Source of the DNA: JAYGED01 sp046582565 | GTDB taxonomy: Bacteria; Pseudomonadota; Alphaproteobacteria; JAAXGF01 | Length of the DNA stretch: 31,731 nucleotides | Reading direction: 5' to 3' | NCBI GenBank assembly: GCA_046582565.1 | Contig: JAYGED010000146.1 | Coordinates: 1-31,731, forward strand | In this document: positions 7,528-15,251 of the stretch, piece after piece | Position numbering within the stretch: the stretch's first letter is position 1 | Layout of the letters: every line of letters starts with the position of its first letter | The notes under the pieces: model-generated | Told to the model about the DNA's origin: nothing | The model's database searches: none | What the model saw: the letters and a program-made list of their open reading frames with translations, nothing else | Made by a program: the position numbers and the translations under genes

Positions 7528-7558
7528 TTGACACGAGCCATCCGCCACCTCATATACA
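7528..7558 (+). promoter_or_regulatory. Putative promoter of the RhlE helicase gene
   Basis: A consensus -35 TTGACA (7528-7533) is followed after 19 bp by TATACA (7553-7558), or after 17 bp by CATATA. The start would be near 7565, giving a leader of about 48 nt that holds the hairpin CCGTC-ATGG-GACGG (7576-7589). A separate TATAAT at 7602-7607, five bases before the ATG, has no -35 partner. Confidence 0.45.
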
Positions 7559-7612
7559 GCCTGCATCTCCAGGGGCCGTCATGGGACGGTCGAAGAGCAA
7601 TTATAATCATTC

Positions 7613-9079
7613 ATGAAATTTGACGAACTCGGGCTAAGCCCGGAACTTCTTCAGTCGGTGAACGACGCCGGTTACACGGAACCAACGCCGATACAAAGCA
7701 AGGCTATTCCGATCGCCCTTCAGGGCCGGGATATGCTGGGTTGCGCCCAGACTGGCACCGGCAAGACCGCGGCCTTCACCCTGCCGATGATCGATATTCT
7801 CGCCGGCGGTCAGGCCAAGGCGCGTATGCCGCGCTCGCTGATCGTCACGCCGACGCGCGAGCTGGCCATGCAGATCGCCGAGAATTTCGAAATTTACGGC
7901 AAGAACCACCGCCTCACCCACGCCCTGCTCATCGGCGGCGTCTCCATGGTCGACCAGGAAGCCGCCTTGAACCGCAGCGTCGATGTGCTGATCGTCACGC
8001 CGGGCCGCCTGCTGGATCTTTTCGGGCGCGGCAAGATCATCCTCACCGGCATCAAGATTTTGGTCATCGACGAGGCCGACCGCATGCTCGATATGGGGTT
8101 CATTCCCGATGTGGAGAAAATCGTCAGTCTGCTGCCGCCCCTGCGCCAAACCCTGTTCTTTTCGGCCACCATGCCGCCGGCGATCCGCCGCCTGGCCGAC
8201 AAATTTCTGCATAACCCCAAGGAAGTGGCCGTCGATCCCCCGACATCGCCCGCCGAGAACGTCAGCCACACCCTGGCCAGGGTGACGCCGCGCGGCAAGG
8301 GCAAGGCCTTGCGCGAACTGCTCAGCGGAGAATTCGTCACCAACGCGCTGATTTTCTGCAACCGCAAGCGCGATGTGGACAGCCTCAACAAAACGCTCAA
8401 GAGCAACGGCTTTCAATCGGCCGCCCTGCACGGTGATATGCAGCAGACGGTGCGTATCGAAACCCTGGCCGCCTTCAAGAACGGCGAGGTGCGCTTCCTG
8501 GTCGCCACGGATGTTGCCGGGCGTGGTATCGACGTGTTCGGCTTGAGCCATGTGTTCAATTACGATGTCCCCCTGCATGCCGAGGATTACATCCACCGCA
8601 TCGGCCGCACCGGGCGCGCCGGCCATCTCGGCCGTGCGGTGACCCTGGCGACGGCGGAAGACGCCAAGTATCTCGATGCGATCTACAGGCTGATCGGCCG
8701 CAAAATTCCCGAAATCGGCGAGGCCGACATAAAGCAGCCAACAGAAGCGATTTCGACTCCGCAACCGGCGCCGGAAGAAACCCAACAGGCCGAGGAAGCG
8801 TCGCCACCTGAAGCGGCCGCGACGACGGAGGAAGCCCCGGCTCCGAAAAAATCCAGATCGCGGGGCCGCAGGTCACGCAATCCCAAGCAACAGGACACCG
8901 CAGCGGCGCCAGCAGCGGCGCCGGCAGAGGAGCAGCCCGAGACGAAAAAGGCTGAACCCAAAGCGGCGGCGAAGGAGCGAAAGCCCCGGGAACGTACCCC
9001 CCGCCAGCCCCGCGACAACGGCGACAATCAGCAGGTTATAGGCATGGGCGACCATGTCCCCGCCTTCATGCGGCGGTAG
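7613..9079 (+). CDS. rhlE: DEAD-box ATP-dependent RNA helicase, RhlE type
   Basis: A 488-residue DEAD-box helicase that remodels RNA, in ribosome assembly or RNA decay. All motifs are present: F3 and EPTPIQ (Q motif), AQTGTGKT (Walker A), PTRELA, TPGRLLD, DEAD, SAT, the TDVAGRGIDV segment and HRIGRTGRAG. DRMLDMGF after DEAD is typical of RhlE. From about residue 378 the protein becomes a low-complexity Ala/Pro/Glu tail with basic patches (KKSRSRGRRSRN), probably an RNA-binding extension. It ends in GMGDHVPAFMRR, an ending I associate with alphaproteobacterial RhlE proteins from memory. The ATG lacks a strong Shine-Dalgarno; GAAGAG is rather far upstream. It is convergent with a cupin gene, 12 bp apart. 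Confidence 0.93.
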   Translation: MKFDELGLSPELLQSVNDAGYTEPTPIQSKAIPIALQGRDMLGCAQTGTGKTAAFTLPMIDILAGGQAKARMPRSLIVTPTRELAMQIAENFEIYGKNHRLTHALLIGGVSMVDQEAALNRSVDVLIVTPGRLLDLFGRGKIILTGIKILVIDEADRMLDMGFIPDVEKIVSLLPPLRQTLFFSATMPPAIRRLADKFLHNPKEVAVDPPTSPAENVSHTLARVTPRGKGKALRELLSGEFVTNALIFCNRKRDVDSLNKTLKSNGFQSAALHGDMQQTVRIETLAAFKNGEVRFLVATDVAGRGIDVFGLSHVFNYDVPLHAEDYIHRIGRTGRAGHLGRAVTLATAEDAKYLDAIYRLIGRKIPEIGEADIKQPTEAISTPQPAPEETQQAEEASPPEAAATTEEAPAPKKSRSRGRRSRNPKQQDTAAAPAAAPAEEQPETKKAEPKAAAKERKPRERTPRQPRDNGDNQQVIGMGDHVPAFMRR

Positions 9080-9091
9080 GCCGCTTAGCGT

Positions 9092-9679
9092 CTAATCTCC
9101 CTCAACGAGCCTGGCGTGGGTCTCTATATCACCCCACCATAGATAGAGCGCGAGCAAAGGGTCGCGCCCGGTCCGAGTGGCATGAACCTGACCAGATGGA
9201 TGCTGAATAAGCGAGCCCGGCGCACGGCGGGTCCAGGGACCATCGCCTTGTCTCCATTCCGCCGTTCCGCCGACCACATAATAGATCTCGTTGGCCGGAT
9301 GGGCATGGGGCGGATAGGTCAATCCGGGACCGAGCAGCAACACGCCGAGGGAATAATCACTGCCGCCTAGCAGCCCGCCAGGCCCAACCAGTTTGGCATA
9401 GGCGTAATTGTCCATATAGCCGGACCCCATAGTGGCCACCGTATAGTTTGGATTCTGCACCCAATGGAACAGCCCGGCGAGAGACGGTAACGCCTCGGCG
9501 ACTGCATCACCGCCATGAGCAAGGGCTAGAGCGGACTGCCAATGCCGGCAGGCGGGCAACCGCTTCGGTGCAAGCTGTGGCGGGCAAACGACTGTCTCGC
9601 TGATTGATCGCGCAAGGGCCTCGCCGTTTTCGACCTTATGTTCAACCAGCAGCCGGGCGGCGTCGAGCAGGCTCTGCAC
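9092..9679 (-). CDS. Cupin of the DMSP lyase family (DddQ-like)
   Basis: A 195-residue single-domain cupin resembling the dimethylsulfoniopropionate lyases, which split DMSP into dimethyl sulfide and acrylate. The first cupin motif YPPHAHPANEIY places Y122, H125, H127, E131 and Y133 with the spacing of the DddQ metal-site and catalytic residues as I recall them. H166 in QVHATRT would complete the site. The flanking GYMDNYAYAKLVGP and LALYLWWGD also look like this family. The start is GTG, two bases after the purC stop, so the gene is the downstream member of a purC operon. DMSP lyase activity is inferred; related cupins may use other substrates. Confidence 0.72.
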   Translation of the reverse strand: MQSLLDAARLLVEHKVENGEALARSISETVVCPPQLAPKRLPACRHWQSALALAHGGDAVAEALPSLAGLFHWVQNPNYTVATMGSGYMDNYAYAKLVGPGGLLGGSDYSLGVLLLGPGLTYPPHAHPANEIYYVVGGTAEWRQGDGPWTRRAPGSLIQHPSGQVHATRTGRDPLLALYLWWGDIETHARLVEGD

Positions 9680-9681
9680 GA

Positions 9682-10566
9682 TTATTCGGTCAGCCGCGCT
9701 TGGGCCTCGCGGTATTTCGCCGCGGTCTTGGCGGCAATTTCTTCGGGCAGCTCGAGCCCCGGCGGCTTTTTATCCCAGCCGATGCTTTCCAGATAATCGC
9801 GGACGAACTGCTTGTCGAAGCTCGGTGGACTTTGACCGGGAGCATATTCGTCGGCCGGCCAGAAGCGCGATGAATCAGGCGTCACGACCTCGTCGATAAG
9901 CACCAGCTCGCCGTCACTGTCGAGGGCGAATTCAAACTTGGTGTCGGCAACGATGATGCCCTTGGTCTCGGCGTAATCGCGGGCATGGCAATAGACCGCA
10001 AGGGCAGCTTCACGCACGCGATCCGCCACATCCGTCCCGAGCAAAGCGGCGGCTTCATCGAAACTGATGTTCTCGTCATGACCACCGAGCTCTGCCTTGG
10101 TCGAGGGTGTGAACAGCGGCTCGGCCAGCTTGTCGGCCTGGCGCAGACCTTCGGGCAAGGCAATACCGCAGACCGTACCGCTGGCCTGATAATCCTTCCA
10201 GCCCGAACCGACAATATAGCCGCGCACGATGGCCTCGATGGGCAGCGGCTCATAGCGGTGGACCACGGTCGCCCGGCCATCGAGAGCGGCGCGATCAGCC
10301 GCATCGGTCACCACGTCCTCCAGGGGACGGTCGGAGAGATGGTTTTTCACCAGCTCGCCGGTGCGGCCGAACCAGAAGTTAGACAATTCGGTGAGCACCC
10401 TGCCCTTGCCCGGTATGGCCGTCGGCAACACCACATCGAACGCCGACAACCGGTCCGATGTGACGATCAGCAGGTGATCGTCGCCGGCGGCATAGATATC
10501 GCGGACCTTGCCGCGATTGAGCATCTTAAGGCTCTGAATATTGGAATGAAACAGCGTAGACGACAT
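9682..10566 (-). CDS. purC: Phosphoribosylaminoimidazole-succinocarboxamide synthase
   Basis: SAICAR synthetase of de novo purine synthesis, which joins CAIR and aspartate using ATP. At 294 residues it belongs to the longer, yeast-like class rather than the roughly 240-residue class. Recognisable motifs are GKVRDIY near residue 19, SDRLSAFDV, the IEAIVRGYIVGSGWKDY segment, the FTPSTKAELGGHDENIS segment and the C-terminal LIDEVVTPDSSRFW. A good Shine-Dalgarno (GAGGAAAA) precedes the ATG, and a TATAAT sits 14 bases upstream of it. The cupin gene follows after two bases. Confidence 0.96.
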   Translation of the reverse strand: MSSTLFHSNIQSLKMLNRGKVRDIYAAGDDHLLIVTSDRLSAFDVVLPTAIPGKGRVLTELSNFWFGRTGELVKNHLSDRPLEDVVTDAADRAALDGRATVVHRYEPLPIEAIVRGYIVGSGWKDYQASGTVCGIALPEGLRQADKLAEPLFTPSTKAELGGHDENISFDEAAALLGTDVADRVREAALAVYCHARDYAETKGIIVADTKFEFALDSDGELVLIDEVVTPDSSRFWPADEYAPGQSPPSFDKQFVRDYLESIGWDKKPPGLELPEEIAAKTAAKYREAQARLTE

Positions 10567-10580
10567 CGATTTTCCTCATA

Positions 10581-10586
10581 ATTATA
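10581..10586 (-). promoter_or_regulatory. Possible purC -10 element
   Basis: A perfect TATAAT on the minus strand 14 bases before the purC ATG. No convincing -35 lies 16-18 bp upstream, so it may act with an activator or be fortuitous. Confidence 0.3.
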
Positions 10587-10643
10587 CAGCGCCATGCGCC
10601 ACCCTGAGGATGTCGTCTTTTGCCCCGCTTGTCACCCCGCCAG

Positions 10644-11186
10644 TTAAGTTTTTTCGGGAAATTCTATACCGCGACGGGCCGCCATGCTGCGGCCGAGCTC
10701 CGCCTGATCAGCATCCGTGAGCCGGCGCTCGGCGAGTGGTAGAATGGTGCCGTTTTCCCACCCCAGATGACGCCGTTGGAAGTGGGCGAAGCCCAGCGCC
10801 AGGGCAACAAATTCCGTGGCGTTTGCGGGCTGGCCGCCCTTGGCGAGAACACGCAGCGGCGTCAGCAGCGCCGCGCAATGGTCGTCATCTTCCTTATGCT
10901 CTTCTTGCAGAACGTCGATGCCGTCATCGTCGATGCAGCGTTGCCACAGCAAGGGGAAAAGGTCCTGCTCCTCATCGGCGATATGGAGCGGCAATAGATT
11001 TTCGAGATGATCGAGAACATGAGCGGCATTCGCGCAGACGTCGGAGGCCTGCAAATCATCGGCGAGACGCTCAATCACGGCGCATATGATGCGTTGGCGG
11101 TCATGTTCGGCGAAGATGAATTCGAGAGGATGGCGAAACGGATTGCCGCGGTGCTCGTTATTGTCGATTTCAGGCATGGCGCTCAT
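10644..11186 (-). CDS. Hemerythrin HHE-domain protein
   Basis: A 180-residue four-helix-bundle protein of the hemerythrin-like family, which binds a di-iron centre and, in known members, O2, NO or released iron. Candidate ligands are H28 (FAEHDR), H68 and E72 (LHIADEE), H97 (QEEHKEDDDH), and H135, H140 and E144 (FAHFQRRHLGWENG). The frame continues upstream to 11255, but the ATG at 11186 has GAAGAGA seven bases before it and fits the domain start. It is divergent from creatinase across 148 bp that contain a perfect FNR-type box, consistent with control by low oxygen or nitric oxide. Confidence 0.88.
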   Translation of the reverse strand: MSAMPEIDNNEHRGNPFRHPLEFIFAEHDRQRIICAVIERLADDLQASDVCANAAHVLDHLENLLPLHIADEEQDLFPLLWQRCIDDDGIDVLQEEHKEDDDHCAALLTPLRVLAKGGQPANATEFVALALGFAHFQRRHLGWENGTILPLAERRLTDADQAELGRSMAARRGIEFPEKT

Positions 11187-11254
11187 GATCAATCTCTTCA
11201 GTAGTCTGTCTCCAGGTCCTATCATCAGCTTCCCGCATAGGCTGGCCAGCCGCA

Positions 11255-11268
11255 TTGATATGGATCAA
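11255..11268. promoter_or_regulatory. Perfect FNR/FixK-type box
   Basis: TTGATATGGATCAA matches the FNR/Anr/FixK consensus TTGAT-N4-ATCAA at every fixed position. It lies between the divergent hemerythrin gene (start at 11186, 69 bp away) and creatinase gene (start at 11335, 67 bp away). I could not find a well-placed -10 for either direction, so which gene it controls is open; hemerythrin is the more natural target. Confidence 0.75.
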
Positions 11269-11334
11269 AGTGCGACTGTTAAAGCGGCCATCAGGGCCCA
11301 TAGGAAGACGGCGAATGAGCAGGAGACAATAACG

Positions 11335-12537
11335 ATGGAAGACCTCAAGACGATCATCAACGGCGAGCCGGCAGCGGGGATCTTTTCGGCCGGCGAAATG
11401 ACACGCCGGCTCGAAGGTCTGAGAGCCATCATGGCCGAGGCGGGTGTCGATGCTGCGCTCTTCACCTCCTATCACAACATCAATTATTTCAGCGGCTTCC
11501 TCTATTGTTCCTTCGGTCGTCTCTACGGTCTGGTGGTGACTCACGACGACGCCACGACGATCTCAGCCAACATCGACGGCGGCCAGCCCCTGCGCCGCGG
11601 CGCCGTCGGTAACCTGGTCTACACGGATTGGAAGCGCGACAACTACATCGAGGCGGTCAAGCGGTTGCTTCCCGACCGGGGCCGCGTCGGTATCGAGACC
11701 GACCACCTCACCCTGCAAAACCACGACAAACTTAAGGCCGCCCTTGGTGATGTGGAACTCGTCGACATCGCCCAGGCGATCATGCATCGCCGCATGGTCA
11801 AGTCAGCAGAGGAAATTGCCCTGATCAGACAGGGCGCGCGCATCGCCGATGTGGGCGGCGCCGCCTGCGTCGAGGCCATCGCACCGGGTGTTGGCGAGCA
11901 TGAAGTTGCGCTCCATGCCACGCAGGCCATGGTTCGTGAGATCGCCAGCACCTATCCCCAGGCCGAGATTATGGATACCTGGACCTGGTTTCAGTCGGGC
12001 CTCAACACCGACGGCGCCCACAATCCGGTGACCTCCAAGGCAATCGAGCGTGGCGACATTCTCAGCCTCAATTGCTTTCCCATGATCGCCGGCTATTACA
12101 CAGCACTCGAGCGCACCCTGTTCTGCGAGAGCGCGAGCGACCGCCATCTTGAGCTATGGGAGGTCAACTGCGCGGTTCATCGCCGGGGCCCGGAGCTGAT
12201 CCGCCCCGGCGCTCGCTGTTGCGACATCGCCGCCGAGCTCAACGAAATCTACGCCGAGAAAGACCTTCTACAGCACCGCACCTTCGGCTACGGCCATTCC
12301 TTCGGCGTGCTCTGTCACTATTATGGCCGCGAGGCGGGGCTCGAGCTGCGCGAGGACATCGAGACGGAGCTTGCGCCGAACATGGTGGTCTCCATGGAGC
12401 CGATGATCATGATCCCCGAGAGCCAGCCCGGCGCCGGCGGCTATCGTGAACACGATATTCTGGTGCTCACCGAAGACGGCGCCGACAACATCACCGGCTT
12501 CCCCTTCGGGCCTGAGCACAACATCGTCAGAGGTTGA
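11335..12537 (+). CDS. Creatinase (creatine amidinohydrolase)
   Basis: A 400-residue protein of the M24 'pita-bread' family that closely follows Pseudomonas creatinase, which hydrolyses creatine to sarcosine and urea. From memory of that enzyme, long stretches agree (FTSYHNINY, SANIDGGQP, DTWTWFQSG, LSLNCFPMIAGYYTALERT, GYGHSFG, VVSMEPMIM). The catalytic His is H229 in DGAHNPVT, with E259 and E355 and the guanidino-contacting R332, all at a constant offset of three from the known numbering. The frame is open upstream to 11086 through the hemerythrin gene, but AGGAGA at 11321-11326 sets the ATG at 11335. No sarcosine oxidase or urease genes are in the window. Its 3' end overlaps the GNAT gene by 11 bp, tail to tail. 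Confidence 0.92.
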   Translation: MEDLKTIINGEPAAGIFSAGEMTRRLEGLRAIMAEAGVDAALFTSYHNINYFSGFLYCSFGRLYGLVVTHDDATTISANIDGGQPLRRGAVGNLVYTDWKRDNYIEAVKRLLPDRGRVGIETDHLTLQNHDKLKAALGDVELVDIAQAIMHRRMVKSAEEIALIRQGARIADVGGAACVEAIAPGVGEHEVALHATQAMVREIASTYPQAEIMDTWTWFQSGLNTDGAHNPVTSKAIERGDILSLNCFPMIAGYYTALERTLFCESASDRHLELWEVNCAVHRRGPELIRPGARCCDIAAELNEIYAEKDLLQHRTFGYGHSFGVLCHYYGREAGLELREDIETELAPNMVVSMEPMIMIPESQPGAGGYREHDILVLTEDGADNITGFPFGPEHNIVRG

Positions 12538-13231
12538 TGAGGCTTTCGCGCTGATTGCCGTCGTCGTCGAAATTGGCGGGATCGAGCCAGCGTTCATAGC
12601 GGGCCTTGAGCGCCGGCCATTCGGCATCGATGATGGCGAACCAGGCGGTGTCGCGGTTGCGGCCCTTGTAGAGGGTCGCCTGGCGGAACACACCCTCAAA
12701 GCTGAACCCGAGGCGCGCCGCCGCCGCCCGTGACTTGGCATTGAGAGCGTCGCATTTCCATTCGTAGCGGCGATAGCCGAGTTCATCGAACACCCGGCGC
12801 ATCATCAGATACATGGCTTCGGTCGACGCCCGGGTGCGCTGCAGGGGCGGCGCGTAATTGATATGGCCGACTTCGATGACCCCAACGGCAGGCTCGATAC
12901 GCAAATAGCTGGCAATCCCGGCTGCGCGCCCTGTCTTGCCCTTTGTTTCGGTGGCGATCACAGCATGAAACAGCGGGTCGTCGCCAAGGCAGAACTGCTC
13001 GACCCAGGCGCGGTAATCCTCGGCCGTCTCGAACGGCCCATAGCCCAGATAGGTCCAGATACAAGCCTCGCCATCCAGGATGTTGGCGGCGTGCAAGTCG
13101 GCGGCATGCTTGTCCACATCGATCGGCTCGACTCGGCAATAGCGTCCTTCCATGACGTCAAGCGGCGGGCGCGGGCGTGCCGTCCAGCCCTCCACCGCTT
13201 CGCCGATAGGCTGTCCCAGTGCATTTTTCAT
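12527..13231 (-). CDS. GNAT acetyltransferase, RimJ/RimL-like
   Basis: A 234-residue acetyltransferase. The GNAT fold is visible from about residue 35 (YCRVEPIDVDKHAADLHAA) through IEVGHINYAPPLQRTRASTE, the acetyl-CoA binding region, to RRYEWKCDALNAKSRAAAAR and LGFSFEGVFRQATLYKGRNR, typical of RimJ/RimL-type N-acetyltransferases. The acceptor is not predictable. Its ATG overlaps the stop of the upstream PhyH gene (ATGA) and no Shine-Dalgarno is present, so translation is probably coupled. Confidence 0.88.
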   Translation of the reverse strand: MKNALGQPIGEAVEGWTARPRPPLDVMEGRYCRVEPIDVDKHAADLHAANILDGEACIWTYLGYGPFETAEDYRAWVEQFCLGDDPLFHAVIATETKGKTGRAAGIASYLRIEPAVGVIEVGHINYAPPLQRTRASTEAMYLMMRRVFDELGYRRYEWKCDALNAKSRAAAARLGFSFEGVFRQATLYKGRNRDTAWFAIIDAEWPALKARYERWLDPANFDDDGNQRESLINL

Positions 13232-14049
13232 GGGCTTGGTAATACAACGGGAAAGGTTTCGCAGTCCATCACATCACCAGGGGCCAGAGTAACCTCCTCG
13301 AAGGGCGGCGACATATAGCCTTCGCGGCGCGCAAAACGGGCATCGTCGCCGGTCCACCGGGTAGAGACAGCGCGACGGTTGGTGGTCAGCGATGTATTGC
13401 CCGGCGCGCCATGGACGGTGAGCGCGTGAAATACGATGCAGTCGCCGGGCTCCAGATCCCAGGAGAGGAATTTAAAGTCATCTCGCCGGGAATCGAAATC
13501 AGGGATGGCTTCGCCCTCCTTGCTGGTCGGGTGGTCGATATTGTCGACGAAGCGGCGCGGCTTGTACCACTTGCCCCAGCGATGCGAGCCGGCGACGAAC
13601 TCGACGCAGATCTCGGCCGGCACCGGATCGAGCGGCACCCAGATGCTGCAGACCTGATCGCCGTCCACGGTCCAATAGGGCTGATCATGGTGCCAGGGGG
13701 TGCGCTCGGCAGTGCCGGGCTCCTTTACCAACACATGCTCGTGGAAAAAATTGACCTTGGACGAACCCATCATGCGCTGGGCAACCAGGGCGGCGGGTGA
13801 GTCAAAGACGAAGGAGCGATATTCCTCGATACGATCCCAGCTGCAATAGTCACCGAAGAAAAACCCCGGCGCACCCTCGCTCGAATAGTGATGGGCAAAC
13901 CGGCTGGGCTCGGCGATGTTGCGCGCAACACCGTCAGCGAGACGGGCGATCCACTCACCATCGAAGACCCGGCGCAACACCACTGCCCCGTCGCAGCCAT
14001 AGGCGGCAACAGCTTCATCGGTTATCGCCTCGAGAGGTTCGCGGTTCAT
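13228..14049 (-). CDS. Phytanoyl-CoA dioxygenase (PhyH) family oxygenase
   Basis: The second PhyH-family Fe(II)/2-oxoglutarate oxygenase in the window, 273 residues and not closely alike to the one at 2147. Iron ligands are H120 and D122 in PWHHDQPYW and H213 in LTVHGAPGN; R225/R226 follow for 2-oxoglutarate. Family members hydroxylate small molecules or acyl-CoAs; the substrate here is unknown. The ATG is only 16 bases downstream of the encoded CCA end of tRNA-Gly, with no Shine-Dalgarno in that AT-rich gap. The gene is therefore probably read from the tRNA promoter and released by tRNA 3' processing. It is coupled to the GNAT gene by a 4-bp overlap. Confidence 0.88.
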   Translation of the reverse strand: MNREPLEAITDEAVAAYGCDGAVVLRRVFDGEWIARLADGVARNIAEPSRFAHHYSSEGAPGFFFGDYCSWDRIEEYRSFVFDSPAALVAQRMMGSSKVNFFHEHVLVKEPGTAERTPWHHDQPYWTVDGDQVCSIWVPLDPVPAEICVEFVAGSHRWGKWYKPRRFVDNIDHPTSKEGEAIPDFDSRRDDFKFLSWDLEPGDCIVFHALTVHGAPGNTSLTTNRRAVSTRWTGDDARFARREGYMSPPFEEVTLAPGDVMDCETFPVVLPSP

Positions 14050-14065
14050 GATAAAATTGATATAA

Positions 14066-14139
14066 TGGAGCGGGTGAAGGGAATCGAACCCTCGTCATTT
14101 GCTTGGGAAGCAGAAGCTCTACCATTGAGCTACACCCGC
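14066..14139 (-). tRNA. glyU: tRNA-Gly (anticodon CCC)
   Basis: A 74-nt cloverleaf with the CCA end encoded. The acceptor stem is GCGGGTG/CACCCGC with T73 as discriminator. The D-arm is GCTC-AATGGTA-GAGC and the anticodon loop TTCCCAA gives CCC, reading GGG. The T-arm is GAGGG-TTCGATT-CCCTT. The anticodon stem TCTGC/GCAAA has one C-A mismatch at 28-42. A PhyH gene starts 16 bases downstream. Confidence 0.95.
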
Positions 14140-14149
14140 TTGAAAACCC

Positions 14150-14178
14150 TGTATACGAGAGCCCATCCCAGGGGACAA
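14150..14178 (-). promoter_or_regulatory. Promoter of tRNA-Gly
   Basis: On the minus strand TTGTCC (14178-14173) and TATACA (14155-14150) are separated by exactly 17 bp. The start would fall near 14143, a few bases before the mature tRNA end. No other promoter is evident for the downstream PhyH-GNAT genes. Confidence 0.65.
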
Positions 14179-14273
14179 GCACACCTTGTGCACAAAAGCT
14201 TGATTTGGCATGAACCGGACTACACCTTATGAGCTATATTCAAACTATGGCATGTTCCGAGTAAGGATATTTG

Positions 14274-15227
14274 ATGATCGATACCGCGTCCGTTTTCGAC
14301 ACTCAACTCGATCGAAATAAATTTAGCGACCCCGACTATACCGCCGACGGCAACCAGCGGGCCAAGGTGGCGTTTGCCGGTCTGGAGACCCTGTGGTTCA
14401 ACACCGGCACTCTGTGCAATCTGACCTGTAACAATTGTTATATCGAGTCGAGCCCGACCAACGACTCTCTCGTCTATCTTAGCGCTACGGAAGTCGCCAC
14501 CTTTCTCGACGAGATCGAGCGCGACAAACTGGAGGTCCGGGAAATCGGCTTCACCGGCGGCGAGCCGTTTATGAACCAAGACATCATCGCCATGATGACC
14601 GATAGCCTGGAGCGCAAATTTCGCGTCCTGGTGCTGAGTAACGCCATGCGCCCGATGATGAAGCTTGTGGAACCGCTGCTCGATCTCAGACGCCGCTTCG
14701 GCGATCAATTGATCATCCGGGTTTCACTCGACCATTACACAAAGGCGCTGCACGAAATGGAGCGCGGCGACCGGTCCTGGGGCCCGACCCTGACAGGCAT
14801 CAAATGGCTGGCGGAAAACGACTTCACCCTGCATATCGCCGGGCGCACCTGTTGGCGCGAATCCGAAGACGCTTTGAGGCTCGGCTTTGCGCGCCTGTTC
14901 ACCGAATTAGGCATCCCAGTCGATGCCCATGATCCGGTTTCCCTGGTGCTGTTTCCTGAAATGGACTCCGCCGTCGATGTTCCTGAGATCACCGTGGATT
15001 GTTGGGATATCCTCGGCGTCAACCCGCGCTCGCTCATGTGCGCCACCTCGCGTATGGTAATCAAACACAAGGGCGCTGACAGTCCGGTGGTCACCGCCTG
15101 TACACTGGTGCCTCATGATCTCGCCTTCGAGACCGGGCGCAACCTTGCGGAATCACGCATCGACATAAAGCTAAACCACCCCCATTGCGCCCGCTTCTGT
15201 GTCCTTGGCGGCGCTTCCTGCGGTTAG
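14274..15227 (+). CDS. Radical SAM protein of unknown function
   Basis: A 317-residue radical SAM enzyme. The [4Fe-4S] cysteines are C48, C52 and C55 in LCNLTCNNCY, the canonical CxxxCxxC. GFTGGEP (92-98) is the SAM-binding motif. The C-terminal third carries C256, C276, C305, C309 and C316, the last three as C-x3-C-x6-C at the very end. This looks like a shortened SPASM/twitch-type region that could hold an auxiliary cluster. I do not recognise a named subfamily. The frame opens at a TTG (14271), but the ATG at 14274 is better spaced from TAAGGA. It heads a same-strand run with apaG, folE and trkH (gaps of 24, 19 and 22 bp). No peptide substrate gene is seen beside it. Confidence 0.85.
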   Translation: MIDTASVFDTQLDRNKFSDPDYTADGNQRAKVAFAGLETLWFNTGTLCNLTCNNCYIESSPTNDSLVYLSATEVATFLDEIERDKLEVREIGFTGGEPFMNQDIIAMMTDSLERKFRVLVLSNAMRPMMKLVEPLLDLRRRFGDQLIIRVSLDHYTKALHEMERGDRSWGPTLTGIKWLAENDFTLHIAGRTCWRESEDALRLGFARLFTELGIPVDAHDPVSLVLFPEMDSAVDVPEITVDCWDILGVNPRSLMCATSRMVIKHKGADSPVVTACTLVPHDLAFETGRNLAESRIDIKLNHPHCARFCVLGGASCG

Positions 15228-15251
15228 ATTTTTCTGGCGGTTTGAACGTAA

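Noticed and set aside
11086..11334. Upstream extension of the creatinase frame
   Set aside because: It runs antisense through the hemerythrin gene and across the FNR box; creatinase homology begins at the ATG at 11335.
14061..14066. TATAAT on the plus strand as a promoter
   Set aside because: It overlaps the tRNA 3' end and points into the tRNA antisense strand; no -35 and no gene follow it closely.
14186..14195. TTGTGCACAA palindrome upstream of the tRNA and radical SAM genes
   Set aside because: Only ten bases, expected often by chance, and no regulator is implicated.
13888..14232. 114-codon frame with VKGIEPSSFAWEAEALPLSY
   Set aside because: This is the classic spurious translation of the strand opposite a tRNA gene (here tRNA-Gly).
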